A DNA stretch of 64,000 nucleotides, taken from Xenorhabdus mauleonii. Its GTDB lineage: Bacteria > Pseudomonadota > Gammaproteobacteria > Enterobacterales > Enterobacteriaceae. How positions within the stretch are numbered: the stretch's first letter is position 1; each line of letters begins with the position of its first letter. This document shows positions 29,412 through 38,063 of this stretch, one piece after another. A model generated the notes under the pieces. It was not told the DNA's origin. It ran no database searches and saw nothing but the letters and a program-made list of their open reading frames with translations. The stretch is from contig NZ_FORG01000001.1 in assembly GCF_900113945.1 (NCBI RefSeq), forward strand, positions 62,001-126,000, read 5' to 3'. The position numbers and the translations under genes were made by a program.

Positions 29412-30527
29412 TTACAATATTTTTTTCTGATGCTCCAAAACAATATTATTATTTCTATCGACTAAATCGTAGCGACTGCCCGTTAATGTCCGCATGGCAT
29501 CAACATTTCCTGGCGATAACTGGGTACTGAAAGGAACGCCCAATTTATAATTTATCTTCGCCATAAATTGCGTTTCACTATGCCCGCCTTTACCTTGTTT
29601 ATAATCAACTCCCATCGTAAGTAATGGCACTGGAGTATAAGTCAGGCCGAATTTCGCTAGGTTGGGATCTTTCTGTTTGGTATCGTGAAATAACGTCACG
29701 TCATTGCCGAAATATTGCTCGTAAGTCAGTTTGGCGCCCAAATTAGGGTAAGCTGGCAGGAAAAATTCACCGTTGATATCATAACCATTGGCGGGACGTT
29801 CCTGATAACCGTTAAAATTGCGCGAATTTTTCCAATCACTCAAGCGCCAATATGTATTGGCGGAAAGTTTAATATAATCGCTCCAGACTTCTCCCCCAAA
29901 CCCCAAACGCTGGTTTTTACCGGTTAAATCGTGGTCATAAAATGTATTCAGGCCATACATCCAATTTTGATAAAAATAGCGTCCTCCCAGCCCCAAATTG
30001 ACTGTATCCCGGCTGTCTTTATTGCGATAGCTTAATTGGGAGAAAAATAACCAATCTGTTTTGTTATCGTAAAATGGCAATAAGAGATCGAAAGCACTGT
30101 CTTTCAAAGTGCCTTTTTTATCCAGACCAAAGTTAATTCTGGCTGTTCCAAACTGAGATAGCCATTTTTGAGTTTCAGATGTAACAGTATTGTTAATCTT
30201 GCTCAACGCATAAGATTTAGCTTGTTCAGATAATTCCGCAGGCGAAGATGTCAAAATATTGTTCACCGCCTGAATGTTGTTAGTAATTGTCTGGAATGTC
30301 TCTGAATTTAAGGTTTCATTGCTTCTTTTTGTAATTTCATGATTTACACCTGAATTCAATTTTTTTTCATTTGGGGTATCAACAACTTCTGTCTTTTTTT
30401 TATCTACATTACCGAGGTATTCTGTTGAAATAGAACCATTAGAAAACACCTTAATAAATAAGGAAAAAAACAATAGTGTACATAAAACAACAAAATACCC
30501 AGTTATTTTTCTTTTATATGAAGACAT
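29412..30527 (-). CDS. Inverse autotransporter beta-barrel (first part of split intimin/invasin-like gene)
   Basis: 371 residues with a signal peptide (MSSYKRKITGYFVVLCTLLF...), a low-complexity linker, and then the inverse autotransporter barrel domain: QAKSYALSKINNTVTSETQKWLSQFGTARINF, DLLLPFYDNKTDWLFFSQLSYRNKDSRDTVNLG, WMYGLNTFYDHDLTGKNQRLG and PAYPNLGAKLTYEQYFG. It ends with LVDRNNNIVLEHQKK, exactly where the passenger normally continues, and then meets a stop. The barrel sits in the outer membrane and exports the passenger. No LysM domain is seen. Confidence 0.9.
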   Translation of the reverse strand: MSSYKRKITGYFVVLCTLLFFSLFIKVFSNGSISTEYLGNVDKKKTEVVDTPNEKKLNSGVNHEITKRSNETLNSETFQTITNNIQAVNNILTSSPAELSEQAKSYALSKINNTVTSETQKWLSQFGTARINFGLDKKGTLKDSAFDLLLPFYDNKTDWLFFSQLSYRNKDSRDTVNLGLGGRYFYQNWMYGLNTFYDHDLTGKNQRLGFGGEVWSDYIKLSANTYWRLSDWKNSRNFNGYQERPANGYDINGEFFLPAYPNLGAKLTYEQYFGNDVTLFHDTKQKDPNLAKFGLTYTPVPLLTMGVDYKQGKGGHSETQFMAKINYKLGVPFSTQLSPGNVDAMRTLTGSRYDLVDRNNNIVLEHQKKIL

Positions 30528-30776
30528 TAATTAACACCCCATAATAAATTAATAAAAAAAACAACCCGTTATTAAAGAGTTAATTTATATAAAAAATATC
30601 TACTCCATTTTGATATAGCATAAAAAATGGAAATATGATTAATAGCCAATCATTATCAATTGATAATAAAAAGTTATCGAATATAATTTTAAGAGGGTAA
30701 AATAGAGAGGAAACCTAATTTTTCGAATGGCCACACTAAAGCGTGGCCTTTAATTAACAAAATAATATTTGGCAAT

Positions 30777-31550
30777 TTATCTCTTACGCCAATTAAGACA
30801 GAAAGTCTTTTTCTCATTTGTTTTCTTTAATACTTCACCCAAATTCCGCACATCATTAGCACCATATGAAATGGTGTATATATTATGTTGATCGCTTAAC
30901 GGTGGTTCAAAGCCAATAAAATAAGTTACATCATCGACTGTTACTGAGAGATTTTGCGTAATTAACTCTAATAACTTACTATTGTCATCCTTATTTGATG
31001 ACACTATCAGATAAAAACGATCATACGTACTCCAATAGAATGCGTGAACTTGCTTAATCACAGTCTTATTTGAAATCGGTGTTAAAGTACCAAAAGTAGA
31101 TTGGCTTCCACTTAGCCATTCTCCACCTTTACCGATATATCCCCAATCATGCCCATGATTGAACGAGCCTGTTCCTAATTCAAGTTCAAAGGACATCATA
31201 CAATCTTCCGATTTTGGCTTGAACAATTCCCAATCACACGCCATTAAATCTTCTTGGGTCGGTTGCCAAGGCTCCCAATTACCATAAATATTGCGTTTAT
31301 CAATGTGGGCTAAATAATCGCCATCACCTTCATCAATTTTTTTGCGGGGAACAAATTTCAATTGTTCTTTTTTAGACCAGCTACTTCGAGAAACATTATT
31401 TCCCAATTTCAACTGAATCAGTGCCCATGAGAAAGAACCTACCGGGGCAATAATTTTCACTTCCTGATAATCATCTGGATCAAATTGGCATTCATGTTCA
31501 GGGACTTTATTCTTTTCATCTGCAATTTCTGGCTTATTAATTTCAGACAT
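30777..31550 (-). CDS. Tad2/DUF2829-like N-terminal domain with unknown C-terminal domain
   Basis: 257 residues. Residues 38-112 (GSFSWALIQLKLGNNVSRSSW...KFVPR...WEPWQPTQEDLMACDWELF) follow the DUF2829 pattern: FxxALxxLKxGxxVxRxxW at the start and PxxxDLxAxDWxx at the end. Phage Tad2 (DUF2829) proteins sponge the Thoeris signal. The remaining 145 residues (MMSFELELGTGSFNHGHDWGYIGKGG...) are unfamiliar. No signal peptide. It lies upstream of the intimin-like gene on the same strand, with a terminator between (GGCCAC...GTGGCC, 30729-30748). Confidence 0.6.
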   Translation of the reverse strand: MSEINKPEIADEKNKVPEHECQFDPDDYQEVKIIAPVGSFSWALIQLKLGNNVSRSSWSKKEQLKFVPRKKIDEGDGDYLAHIDKRNIYGNWEPWQPTQEDLMACDWELFKPKSEDCMMSFELELGTGSFNHGHDWGYIGKGGEWLSGSQSTFGTLTPISNKTVIKQVHAFYWSTYDRFYLIVSSNKDDNSKLLELITQNLSVTVDDVTYFIGFEPPLSDQHNIYTISYGANDVRNLGEVLKKTNEKKTFCLNWRKR

Positions 31551-31692
31551 AAATACCTCATTTTTTAAAATTCAAGGTGATTTTATCTTACGGCCAAACA
31601 ACCAAAAATTTTATTGAATAAAAACCCTTATTTCAACCGAGTATATTCATGTCATGGGATTATAATTTAATATATACCTGTTGTCTTTCAAG

Positions 31693-32196
31693 TTAATGTA
31701 CATGCCCAATTTTAGATAACATCGTCTTCACAATACCAGCATGAGTAAGAAATACCGGTATCATATATACTTTTCCAAAAAAATTATGAGTTATAACTGA
31801 TGCTGTTACAGCAGCGACACAACCGATTGTGTGATTATCATCAAGGAAAATATTCACAGATATCATTACCGATAAATGTATATCTTTCGACAATAAACAC
31901 ATTTCATTGTCACTGATATGTATAATATTAAAAAAATCAATATAACTTCCAACGTGATATTTTTCATCTGAATTTTTATCAGAGAAACCATGTATTTTTT
32001 CCACACCTGCCAGGCTTGAAATTTTATCTCTTATCGCAAAAGACAAACGTAACCATAGTGGAGTGTTATTTGTCATTTTATTATAAACATCAAGAGCGGT
32101 GATCTTTTTCTCAATAAAAACCTTCTGCTGGCTATAATAACCTAGTTTATCTTTTTCATCTAAAAGTAAAACACCTGATTCATCACGGCAGTACAT
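31693..32196 (-). CDS. DUF2867-like protein
   Basis: 167 residues. TPLWLRLSFAIRDKISSLAGVEKIHGF, a middle strand-rich part, and VTASVITHNFFGKVYMIPVFLTHAGIVKTMLSKIG match the DUF2867 layout (xxWxxxxxxxRxxxxxxxGL ... HNxxGRxYxxPVxxxHxxIV). Function unknown; related proteins are SRPBCC-like. It is transcribed away from the WYL regulator. Confidence 0.55.
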   Translation of the reverse strand: MYCRDESGVLLLDEKDKLGYYSQQKVFIEKKITALDVYNKMTNNTPLWLRLSFAIRDKISSLAGVEKIHGFSDKNSDEKYHVGSYIDFFNIIHISDNEMCLLSKDIHLSVMISVNIFLDDNHTIGCVAAVTASVITHNFFGKVYMIPVFLTHAGIVKTMLSKIGHVH

Positions 32197-32439
32197 ATTT
32201 CACCACTTTATTATTTATTATCACATTACGAAATGTGATTAGGATAATACGTGATAATTTTAAAAATATAACTCACTGAATATAGTTAATTAGATATTTA
32301 TTATATAAAAGATCATCAACCCACTCATAAACGTGCAATGAGGAAATCAAATCGTTTTCCTACATCGAAGGTTTCATAAAAAAGCAGGCGGTATCATAAT
32401 ATGATCAGAATAAGCCAATTAGCTTGAAGGAATATTGAA

Positions 32440-33126
32440 TTGTCCAGAGCACAGCGTTTGTTATCTCTTATGGAAATTTTACGTAGTTACCACTTTCCGG
32501 TACAAGGTAAGGTTCTGGCTCAGAAATTAAATATTAGTTTGAGGACGCTTTATCGGGATATCGCAACCTTACAGGCTCAAGGAGCCATCATTGAGGGAGA
32601 AGCCGGTATAGGTTATGTTTTACGGCCGGGATTTGTTTTGCCGCCATTGATGTTGACACAAAGTGAAATAGAAGCCTTGGCATTAGGCGCTCGCTGGGTC
32701 GCCAAGCGTACAGACTCACAGCTAAAAGCTGCTGCAAATAGCGCGCTCAACAAAATTGCAGCCGTGATCCCGATAGAATTAAAACAAACGTTGGAAAACA
32801 ACTCATTATTGGTTGGCCCTGCTTCTGTGGAAACGCAGCCCACTGTTGATATTCAACAAATAAGACAAGCAATTCGCCACAGACATAAAATCACCATCAT
32901 GTATAGGGATCTGAAGGGTAATCAATCAGAAAGGACGATATGGCCATTTGCATTGGGTTATTTTGAAAATATCAGTATTGTCATTGGTTGGTGTGAATTA
33001 CGGACAGAACTCCGCCATTTCAGATCAGACAGAATTGCCCATTTAACCGTAGAAAATTGTTGTTATCCCCGATCAAGACAATCCTTACTTAAGGAATGGC
33101 GGGAAAAGGAAAAAATACCTAATTAA
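32440..33126 (+). CDS. YafY-type HTH/WYL transcriptional regulator
   Basis: 228 residues beginning at a TTG codon, supported by GAAGGA about 9 nt upstream and by the family N-terminus (S-R-A-Q-R-LLSLMEILRSY). The HTH_11 winged helix VLAQKLNISLRTLYRDIATLQAQGA is followed by a WYL domain (IRQAIRHRHKITIMYRD...RTIWPFALGYFENISIVIGWCELR...FRSDRI). WYL domains bind small ligands or nucleic acids. It is followed by an SRPBCC-VOC fusion gene, a frequent partner of YafY regulators, so it likely controls that gene. Confidence 0.88.
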   Translation: MSRAQRLLSLMEILRSYHFPVQGKVLAQKLNISLRTLYRDIATLQAQGAIIEGEAGIGYVLRPGFVLPPLMLTQSEIEALALGARWVAKRTDSQLKAAANSALNKIAAVIPIELKQTLENNSLLVGPASVETQPTVDIQQIRQAIRHRHKITIMYRDLKGNQSERTIWPFALGYFENISIVIGWCELRTELRHFRSDRIAHLTVENCCYPRSRQSLLKEWREKEKIPN

Positions 33127-33268
33127 CCTTTATTCCTCACTCAATTGGTGTTCTGAATTTATATGAAATCCATATGGTGAAAACACTGCTGACAGAAACT
33201 GTCACAGCTCATTGCTATCCTGCGGACTCTAAATATTTTTGCGTCAGTGTTTGACCTTGGAGGTGTTC

Positions 33269-34078
33269 ATGTTAACTCTAACTTTTTCAACATCGCTAAA
33301 TGCAAAACCCTCTCGAATCTGGGCTCACTATGTTGATTTTGAACTGAGAAAAAAATGGGAACTTGGTTTAGAGTCCTTTCAATTCGAAGGAGAAATTAAG
33401 ACCGGGCAATATGGCAGGATGATATTGAATGGCATGCCTGAAATCCGTTTCTATCTTGTGAAGGTCGAAGTGGATAAAGAGTTTACTGATCAGGTGAATC
33501 TGCCTCATATGGGAATATTAACTTTTTGCCATCAGATTTTGACTGATGAAAACCATATGGCAAATCGTGTTCAAGTAGCCGTTTCTTTTGAACCTAATGC
33601 TGGCATTCCTGATATTCAATCCGAGCGTTTTTTTACACAGGTTACGCTAGACTTGGTTGATAATCTCTCGAGACTGAAAGCCGTGGTCGAAAAAACCGAG
33701 ATAATAGAATCCATTGCTGTAAAGCCTAATCTTCAGTTAGTTTATGTTTCCGATATCGAGCGTTCCACTCGCTTTTATAAAACCATTTTCAATGCAGAAC
33801 CGATTTTTTCCAGCCCGAGATATGTGGCATTTTCTGCGGATAACGAGGCGATTTTCGCGCTTTGGAGTGGCGGAACAAAACCAGACAGTGCTACCCAGCG
33901 TTTTTCAGAAATTGGCATCATGTTGCCCGCCAGCAACAATGTTGAGCAGCTTTTTGAAGATTGGAAAAAACATCCGGATATTAACATTGAACAAGAAATT
34001 TACACGGACGTTTTTGGTCAGACCTTTCTTGTGAAAGATCCTGATGGTCATATTATTCGAGTGTGTCCCTTGGATTAA
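33269..34078 (+). CDS. SRPBCC-VOC fusion protein
   Basis: 269 residues starting at MLTLTFSTSLNAKPSRIWAHYVD (GGAGGT 4 nt upstream; an earlier frame start at 33239 lacks such a site). Residues 1-145 look like a START/SRPBCC ligand-binding domain, and residues 160-269 are a glyoxalase/bleomycin-resistance (VOC) domain (LVYVSDIERSTRFYKTIFNAEPIF...TFLVKDPDGHIIRVCP). A drug-binding or small-molecule-modifying role is plausible. It follows the YafY-type regulator. Confidence 0.78.
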   Translation: MLTLTFSTSLNAKPSRIWAHYVDFELRKKWELGLESFQFEGEIKTGQYGRMILNGMPEIRFYLVKVEVDKEFTDQVNLPHMGILTFCHQILTDENHMANRVQVAVSFEPNAGIPDIQSERFFTQVTLDLVDNLSRLKAVVEKTEIIESIAVKPNLQLVYVSDIERSTRFYKTIFNAEPIFSSPRYVAFSADNEAIFALWSGGTKPDSATQRFSEIGIMLPASNNVEQLFEDWKKHPDINIEQEIYTDVFGQTFLVKDPDGHIIRVCPLD

Positions 34079-34416
34079 AACAACGTTAGATTAAGAAAAT
34101 AAAGGAAGCAGATTTCAGGCCTGAGGGATTGTCAGTAAGAGCATGGATAATTTCTCAGGTATATTCCGGCCGTATGTCACTGATGCCAGCCGCTTCCATT
34201 TTAACTATCTTCATATCCACTCAAACTATCTGCATATCAATGATAGTCATCATAAAAACGATTATTATCAATAGATTAACTACCAATGCAATGCCACTGG
34301 AATGCCAAAAATCGTTATCCGTGATCATTTGATCACTCTCCGTTATCAAAATCGTGTCATCCGGCGTATGATTAGATTTCCATTATTTGAATCACCTGTA
34401 ATGGACAAGAGTTCAC
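34079..34416. other. Intergenic region with a possible micro-ORF
   Basis: A 43-codon frame at 34143-34274 encodes a His/Tyr/Asn-rich peptide (ending HINDSHHKNDYYQ) with only a poor ribosome site. I list it as a curiosity and do not claim a gene. Nothing else is recognisable. Confidence 0.25.
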
Positions 34417-34719
34417 ATGAAAAAATTAGTCATTTTGTTAGTTGCCACACTACTTTCGTTTGGGGCTTACGCTAAAACCAAAGTCGATGTTTCCAAGATT
34501 TATGGGAACATTAAAGTGGTAAATTCTGGCGCAGATTATAAAGTGAAGATTGTTAACTCATTACCCGATCTGAAAGTCAAACTTGTTACCAGTTTTGCTA
34601 ATTCGCCGGGCAAATGGCGAATGGTTGCAGCATCACCTGATTACAAAATCCAGTTCGTCAACTCATTCCCGGATTTTACTATAAAATATGTCGATTCATT
34701 TCCCGGGCCAGCCAAGTAA
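34417..34719 (+). CDS. Small exported repeat protein, probably 7(1) septoil-knot-like
   Basis: 100 residues: a signal peptide MKKLVILLVATLLSFGAYA and then six or seven short repeats of the type (D/N)xKxxxVxSxxD (YGNIKVVNSGADYKVKIVNS, DLKVKLVTSF, GKWRMVAASPDYKIQFVNSF, DFTIKYVDSF). The alternating short strands and the central PGKW insert are like the 7(1) septoil knot (DUF6150) family, as far as I recall. Function unknown; likely periplasmic or secreted. Confidence 0.6.
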   Translation: MKKLVILLVATLLSFGAYAKTKVDVSKIYGNIKVVNSGADYKVKIVNSLPDLKVKLVTSFANSPGKWRMVAASPDYKIQFVNSFPDFTIKYVDSFPGPAK

Positions 34720-34814
34720 TTAACCGTGCAGATGGAGGACTACATTGTCCTCCAATGACCATTCTTTCTATTAATACGCCTTCACGCACCACTCCATATC
34801 TACACAATGGATTG

Positions 34815-35015
34815 CAAGTTACATCACGGTGGCAAGGGAATGACAAATTCGTCGGGAACGAATTTGAACAGCCAAAAGCTGGCCTCCGGCGAGAGGCAGG
34901 AACCTCTCATAATCCCCGGAAGCATAGATAACCGTATGTTTATAAAAACGGTGACCGGGGTGATCGAGCGCAGACAACAAAGGGCAGCTTGAAAGACGAA
35001 GTGTAAAGATAGTTC
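34815..35015 (+). repeat. Structured intergenic repeat, copy B
   Basis: About 200 bp with nested pairing: CCCCGG (34914-34919) with CCGGGG, AACCGT with ACGGTG, and CAGCCAAAAGCTGG. The same blocks in the same order occur at 7619-7790, and the tail GCAGCTTGAAAGACGAAG matches the other copies. It is not coding. The hairpins suggest transcription or a transposition-like origin. Confidence 0.65.
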
Positions 35016-35044
35016 CTCAGAAGAGGATTGACTATCAAAAGAGA

Positions 35045-35281
35045 TTAAGCATGACCTCTTTTAAATAATTCGATGATAGTTGGTATCTCAGGCAAAAGAG
35101 TGCAGACAAAATAGAATGAGACAGCGAATATTCCACCTAACAATATGATAATTAGCCAATTAAGTGAGCTATCATTTTTCTCACATTTCCGAAATGTGGC
35201 TATTAAACCAATAAGTGAAATGATTGTTCCTAACGTTGCACCTACTGCCATAACGGCATAAAGAACCAAAGCCATTCCCAT
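35045..35281 (-). CDS. Small membrane protein of unknown function
   Basis: 78 residues with two clear hydrophobic helices (about 3-28 and 42-64) separated by a charged loop (RKCEKNDSS). AAAGGAGT is 8 nt before the ATG. Family not recognised. Likely in the inner membrane. Confidence 0.55.
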   Translation of the reverse strand: MGMALVLYAVMAVGATLGTIISLIGLIATFRKCEKNDSSLNWLIIILLGGIFAVSFYFVCTLLPEIPTIIELFKRGHA

Positions 35282-35540
35282 AAACCAAACTCCTTTTATT
35301 CATTAATATTATTGGAGTTTTAGCCTACATGATAATCACTTTATTGTCAGCTTATTTATCGCATTTTACCAGAAATGGCGGTATGAAATATTTAGCCTTG
35401 AAGAGAAGGTTTTGTTATACCAAATACCATCAATAATATTAAATTGCCATAAATACTGCCGTATATTTTTACAGAGAAAATTAGGCTTGAGAGTACGTTT
35501 AGCCAAGTTTTTCAGATTTAACTTTCTAGAATATCAATAA

Positions 35541-35572
35541 ATCAAAAGGGGATAACTATCCCCCTTTTGATT
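35541..35572 (-). terminator. Terminator after the secreted-protein gene
   Basis: ATCAAAAGGGG...CCCCCTTTTGAT, a strong hairpin downstream of the minus-strand gene at 35616. Confidence 0.75.
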
Positions 35573-35615
35573 TTTCAATTAACTGTGCTTTGACTCGCGT
35601 TTTTATTAATATTGA

Positions 35616-36095
35616 TTATTTAAATATTATCTTCATATTTTTATCTTTCATCGAATAGTAATCGATAAGTTTATTATGGCATCCTACTTCACCGCAAGTC
35701 GCATCATTTACCAATTCATTGCATCCGCCCACGCCTATAAGCCATTTAAGCGGTGCTCCGATTAAGCCATCAAAGATGCCATCAACTTTAAAAGTTAATC
35801 CACAACTTACTATATCCTCACCCTGTGGGTAACGGACAGTCCAATTCACATATCTACTGGAAGCCCTACAATTTGCAAAACTATCACTATCCTTTAAAAC
35901 TGTTTTTCTACCCTCATTCTTAGGGACAATGATATGTGCATCACCCGCGTCATTCATGCAATAATCATAGTCTTTATCTATATAAATATGTTTATTCGAA
36001 GAGTTTACAAACTCAATATTATATGCTGTTTCAGCAAAAACCGGTTTCATGAATAAAAACAGAAAAAACATGATAGAACCAAACATGATCTTCAT
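35616..36095 (-). CDS. Secreted cysteine-containing protein of unknown function
   Basis: 159 residues with a signal peptide (MKIMFGSIMFFLFLFMKPVFA). The mature part has six cysteines (CMND, NCRAS, SCGL, GGCNE, TCGEVGCHN), suggesting disulphides in the periplasm or outside the cell. AAGGAG lies 6 nt before the ATG. The start of the mature part (NIEFVNSSNKHIYIDKDYDYC) resembles small beta-sandwich exported proteins, but I cannot name a family. Confidence 0.6.
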   Translation of the reverse strand: MKIMFGSIMFFLFLFMKPVFAETAYNIEFVNSSNKHIYIDKDYDYCMNDAGDAHIIVPKNEGRKTVLKDSDSFANCRASSRYVNWTVRYPQGEDIVSCGLTFKVDGIFDGLIGAPLKWLIGVGGCNELVNDATCGEVGCHNKLIDYYSMKDKNMKIIFK

Positions 36096-36374
36096 ATTAT
36101 TCTCCTTTTGATGAAATTATTCAAAAAATATTTTATTAATTACTTCGCCACCGCTAATGGATTGACTTATTGATAATTACTACATCATATAAATTATTCA
36201 CCAATCCATTTTAGTATAATGAGATATTATTGATAATGATAATTCAAAAACCAGCAGATGATTGAGGTAATTTAGCCTATTTTCATCACTTCACAGTGTA
36301 ATAATAAAAAATAACATCAGTAGTTAAGAGATTAATAAAAAGTGCCATTGGAGCAAACATGTTAGATATACACT

Positions 36375-36407
36375 AAAAAAAGCCTCGTCATTTGAATGGC
36401 GAGGCCA
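36375..36407 (-). terminator. Terminator after the 199-residue protein gene
   Basis: On the minus strand GCCTCG...CGAGGC is followed by T7. Confidence 0.75.
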
Positions 36408-36460
36408 TTAAATCTATTGAAATGAATTTTAGTTAATAAAAAACACACTATGAAAATCGC

Positions 36461-37060
36461 CTAAGGGTTATTAGGATCGCAAAAGAAAAATCTATTAACA
36501 TCTAAGGTTCCACGATGTGCAATGAACCATAAATTTTGAGGAAGAGTATTATTAACAGGCGGTGATGCAATATTTCTAAATTCAAATCTACCTCTTGATG
36601 CATATACTCTCATCCCTGTTGAGTTTGCCAAATTCTGTACAAACCTATCATGAACAGGAGATGAATAATTACCTATAAGTCGAATGCTATCAATAGGACC
36701 TATTTGAACTATCAATTGTTGTATATATGTATTCAGTGTTCCTATACTAATAATTCCCACATTACCGCCAACAATTAGACTTCCTTGATTTGGGGTTATT
36801 TGTGCGCTCATTCCTACCCCAACAATAAACAATCTTCGGTGATTTTCTACAGCCGGGTTCAATGGGTTTTGAGCACTTAATTTCTCAAATGGACGGCGAG
36901 GCCCTCCTGAAAGTAAACGATTTCTAGGGAGGCTTATATCTCGATCTGTATCCACCACAAAGTAATAAAACCCTCCTTGATTATGATAGGTTAAATGAAT
37001 CATATTCTCAGTAGGAAGATTTTCAAATCCCTCATTTTCATCAATATCAAATCGCTCCAT
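36461..37060 (-). CDS. Effector-like protein of unknown function
   Basis: 199 residues, no signal peptide. GAGGTGAG precedes the ATG at 4-5 nt, so the gene is real. The core SIRLIGNYSSPVHDRFVQNLANSTGMRVYASRGRFEF looks like the segment before the C-terminus of caspase-like or CHAT-like toxin domains in polymorphic toxins, where a Gly-Asn/Cys strand is followed by FAxxLAxxxxxxVYAxxG. The likeness is loose. Its position beside the Hcp module fits an effector, but that is inference. Confidence 0.5.
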   Translation of the reverse strand: MERFDIDENEGFENLPTENMIHLTYHNQGGFYYFVVDTDRDISLPRNRLLSGGPRRPFEKLSAQNPLNPAVENHRRLFIVGVGMSAQITPNQGSLIVGGNVGIISIGTLNTYIQQLIVQIGPIDSIRLIGNYSSPVHDRFVQNLANSTGMRVYASRGRFEFRNIASPPVNNTLPQNLWFIAHRGTLDVNRFFFCDPNNP

Positions 37061-37297
37061 AACTCACCTCTTTATCCAAAACCACAAGCATCTACAGTGA
37101 TACTCTCAAATGAGGCAAGTTGCTAGCCTAAAGAACTCAGCCAGCCAAAATATTCCATCACCCAAATCGACGATTTCTTGCTTAGTTTTAGGATTATCGC
37201 AAAGGTAGAATAGCTTGATACTGGCTTATTTCATTTGGAGTATGGCAGTCTCACTACATGCCTTGCGTTGATCTCTATGTGCCACGAGAGACTCCCA

Positions 37298-37500
37298 TCA
37301 TATTCGTTGCTACGTATAGTTTTCTTCGTGCAAGTTCGGCGTATTACTGGCTCATGATAGGTAGTTTCAATCCTCAAGGAGCGGGCTGTTTGACTTAAAT
37401 GCTGGTAAGTGGGTGTTTTTCGTTTTCGGCTTTAATTAACAATTTGCATTTTTTGGATTAAATCGGGTTTTTGTTGGCGTAGTTCGAGTAGTTTTTTCAT
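37298..37500 (-). pseudogene. Remnant of an HK97-type capsid gene
   Basis: From 37500 the minus strand reads MKKLLELRQQK, identical to the first 11 residues of the capsid gene at 51647. At 37360-37298 it reads ES-VIRRTCTKKTIRSNEY, matching ESVMRRICTVKTTRSNEY of that capsid. The part between is deleted. So a second capsid-bearing element once lay here. Confidence 0.8.
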
Positions 37501-37627
37501 TTTGTTTATATGTACAAGATTTAATTTTATAATGATTATTATTTTTAACTTCATGAGAAATAATAAAAAATTCACTTAATTGTACTAAGTGCTCATACAA
37601 AATATAAGAAGAAATATTTTTATTATA

Positions 37628-37666
37628 AATTTAGAGGGTGGCGATATAAATCGCCACCCTCTAAAT
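37628..37666 (-). terminator. Terminator of the Hcp operon
   Basis: A 17-19-bp perfect stem (AGAGGGTGGCGAT with ATCGCCACCCTCT, extended by AAATTT/AAATTT pairs) and a 4-nt loop, directly after the lipoprotein gene. Confidence 0.9.
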
Positions 37667-37669
37667 TTA

Positions 37670-38062
37670 TTATTCTTTTACTTTTATTGTGTAGATTTTA
37701 TTAAACTCCCTTACTTTCGTAAACATTGTCCCACGGGTTGAACCATACAATATTATTTTTATTTCCCCGGGAATTATAGGAATTCCATTAATTACAATAT
37801 TATTGTAATTTTCTCGTATTTCATTTTCCTTTCCTCTTTGTACTATGGTTCTATGTGGATTCCATTGCAGCCCAGAATTATTAGGGATAATGTCTATATG
37901 TACTGACTCTTTCATAATACTCATATCCCTCATAAGGATTGATGTTTTGTATGATTTATTTAAAAATGCATCAGGCAAATAATTTGATTTAGGTGAAATA
38001 TTGGATGATGGACTACTACATCCAGACAGAAAAAAGAATAAGAAAATTAAATATTTTTTCAT
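37670..38062 (-). CDS. Lipoprotein, putative immunity protein of the peptidase effector
   Basis: 130 residues with a lipobox (FFFLSGC-S) after a short hydrophobic helix, so Cys15 would be lipidated. Residue +2 is Ser, which favours the outer membrane. It begins one base after the stop of the cysteine-peptidase gene and is the last gene before a strong terminator. Position, size and periplasmic location are what one expects of an immunity protein against a periplasm-active type VI effector. No family recognised; the role is inference from context. Confidence 0.65.
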   Translation of the reverse strand: MKKYLIFLFFFLSGCSSPSSNISPKSNYLPDAFLNKSYKTSILMRDMSIMKESVHIDIIPNNSGLQWNPHRTIVQRGKENEIRENYNNIVINGIPIIPGEIKIILYGSTRGTMFTKVREFNKIYTIKVKE

Positions 38063-38063
38063 T

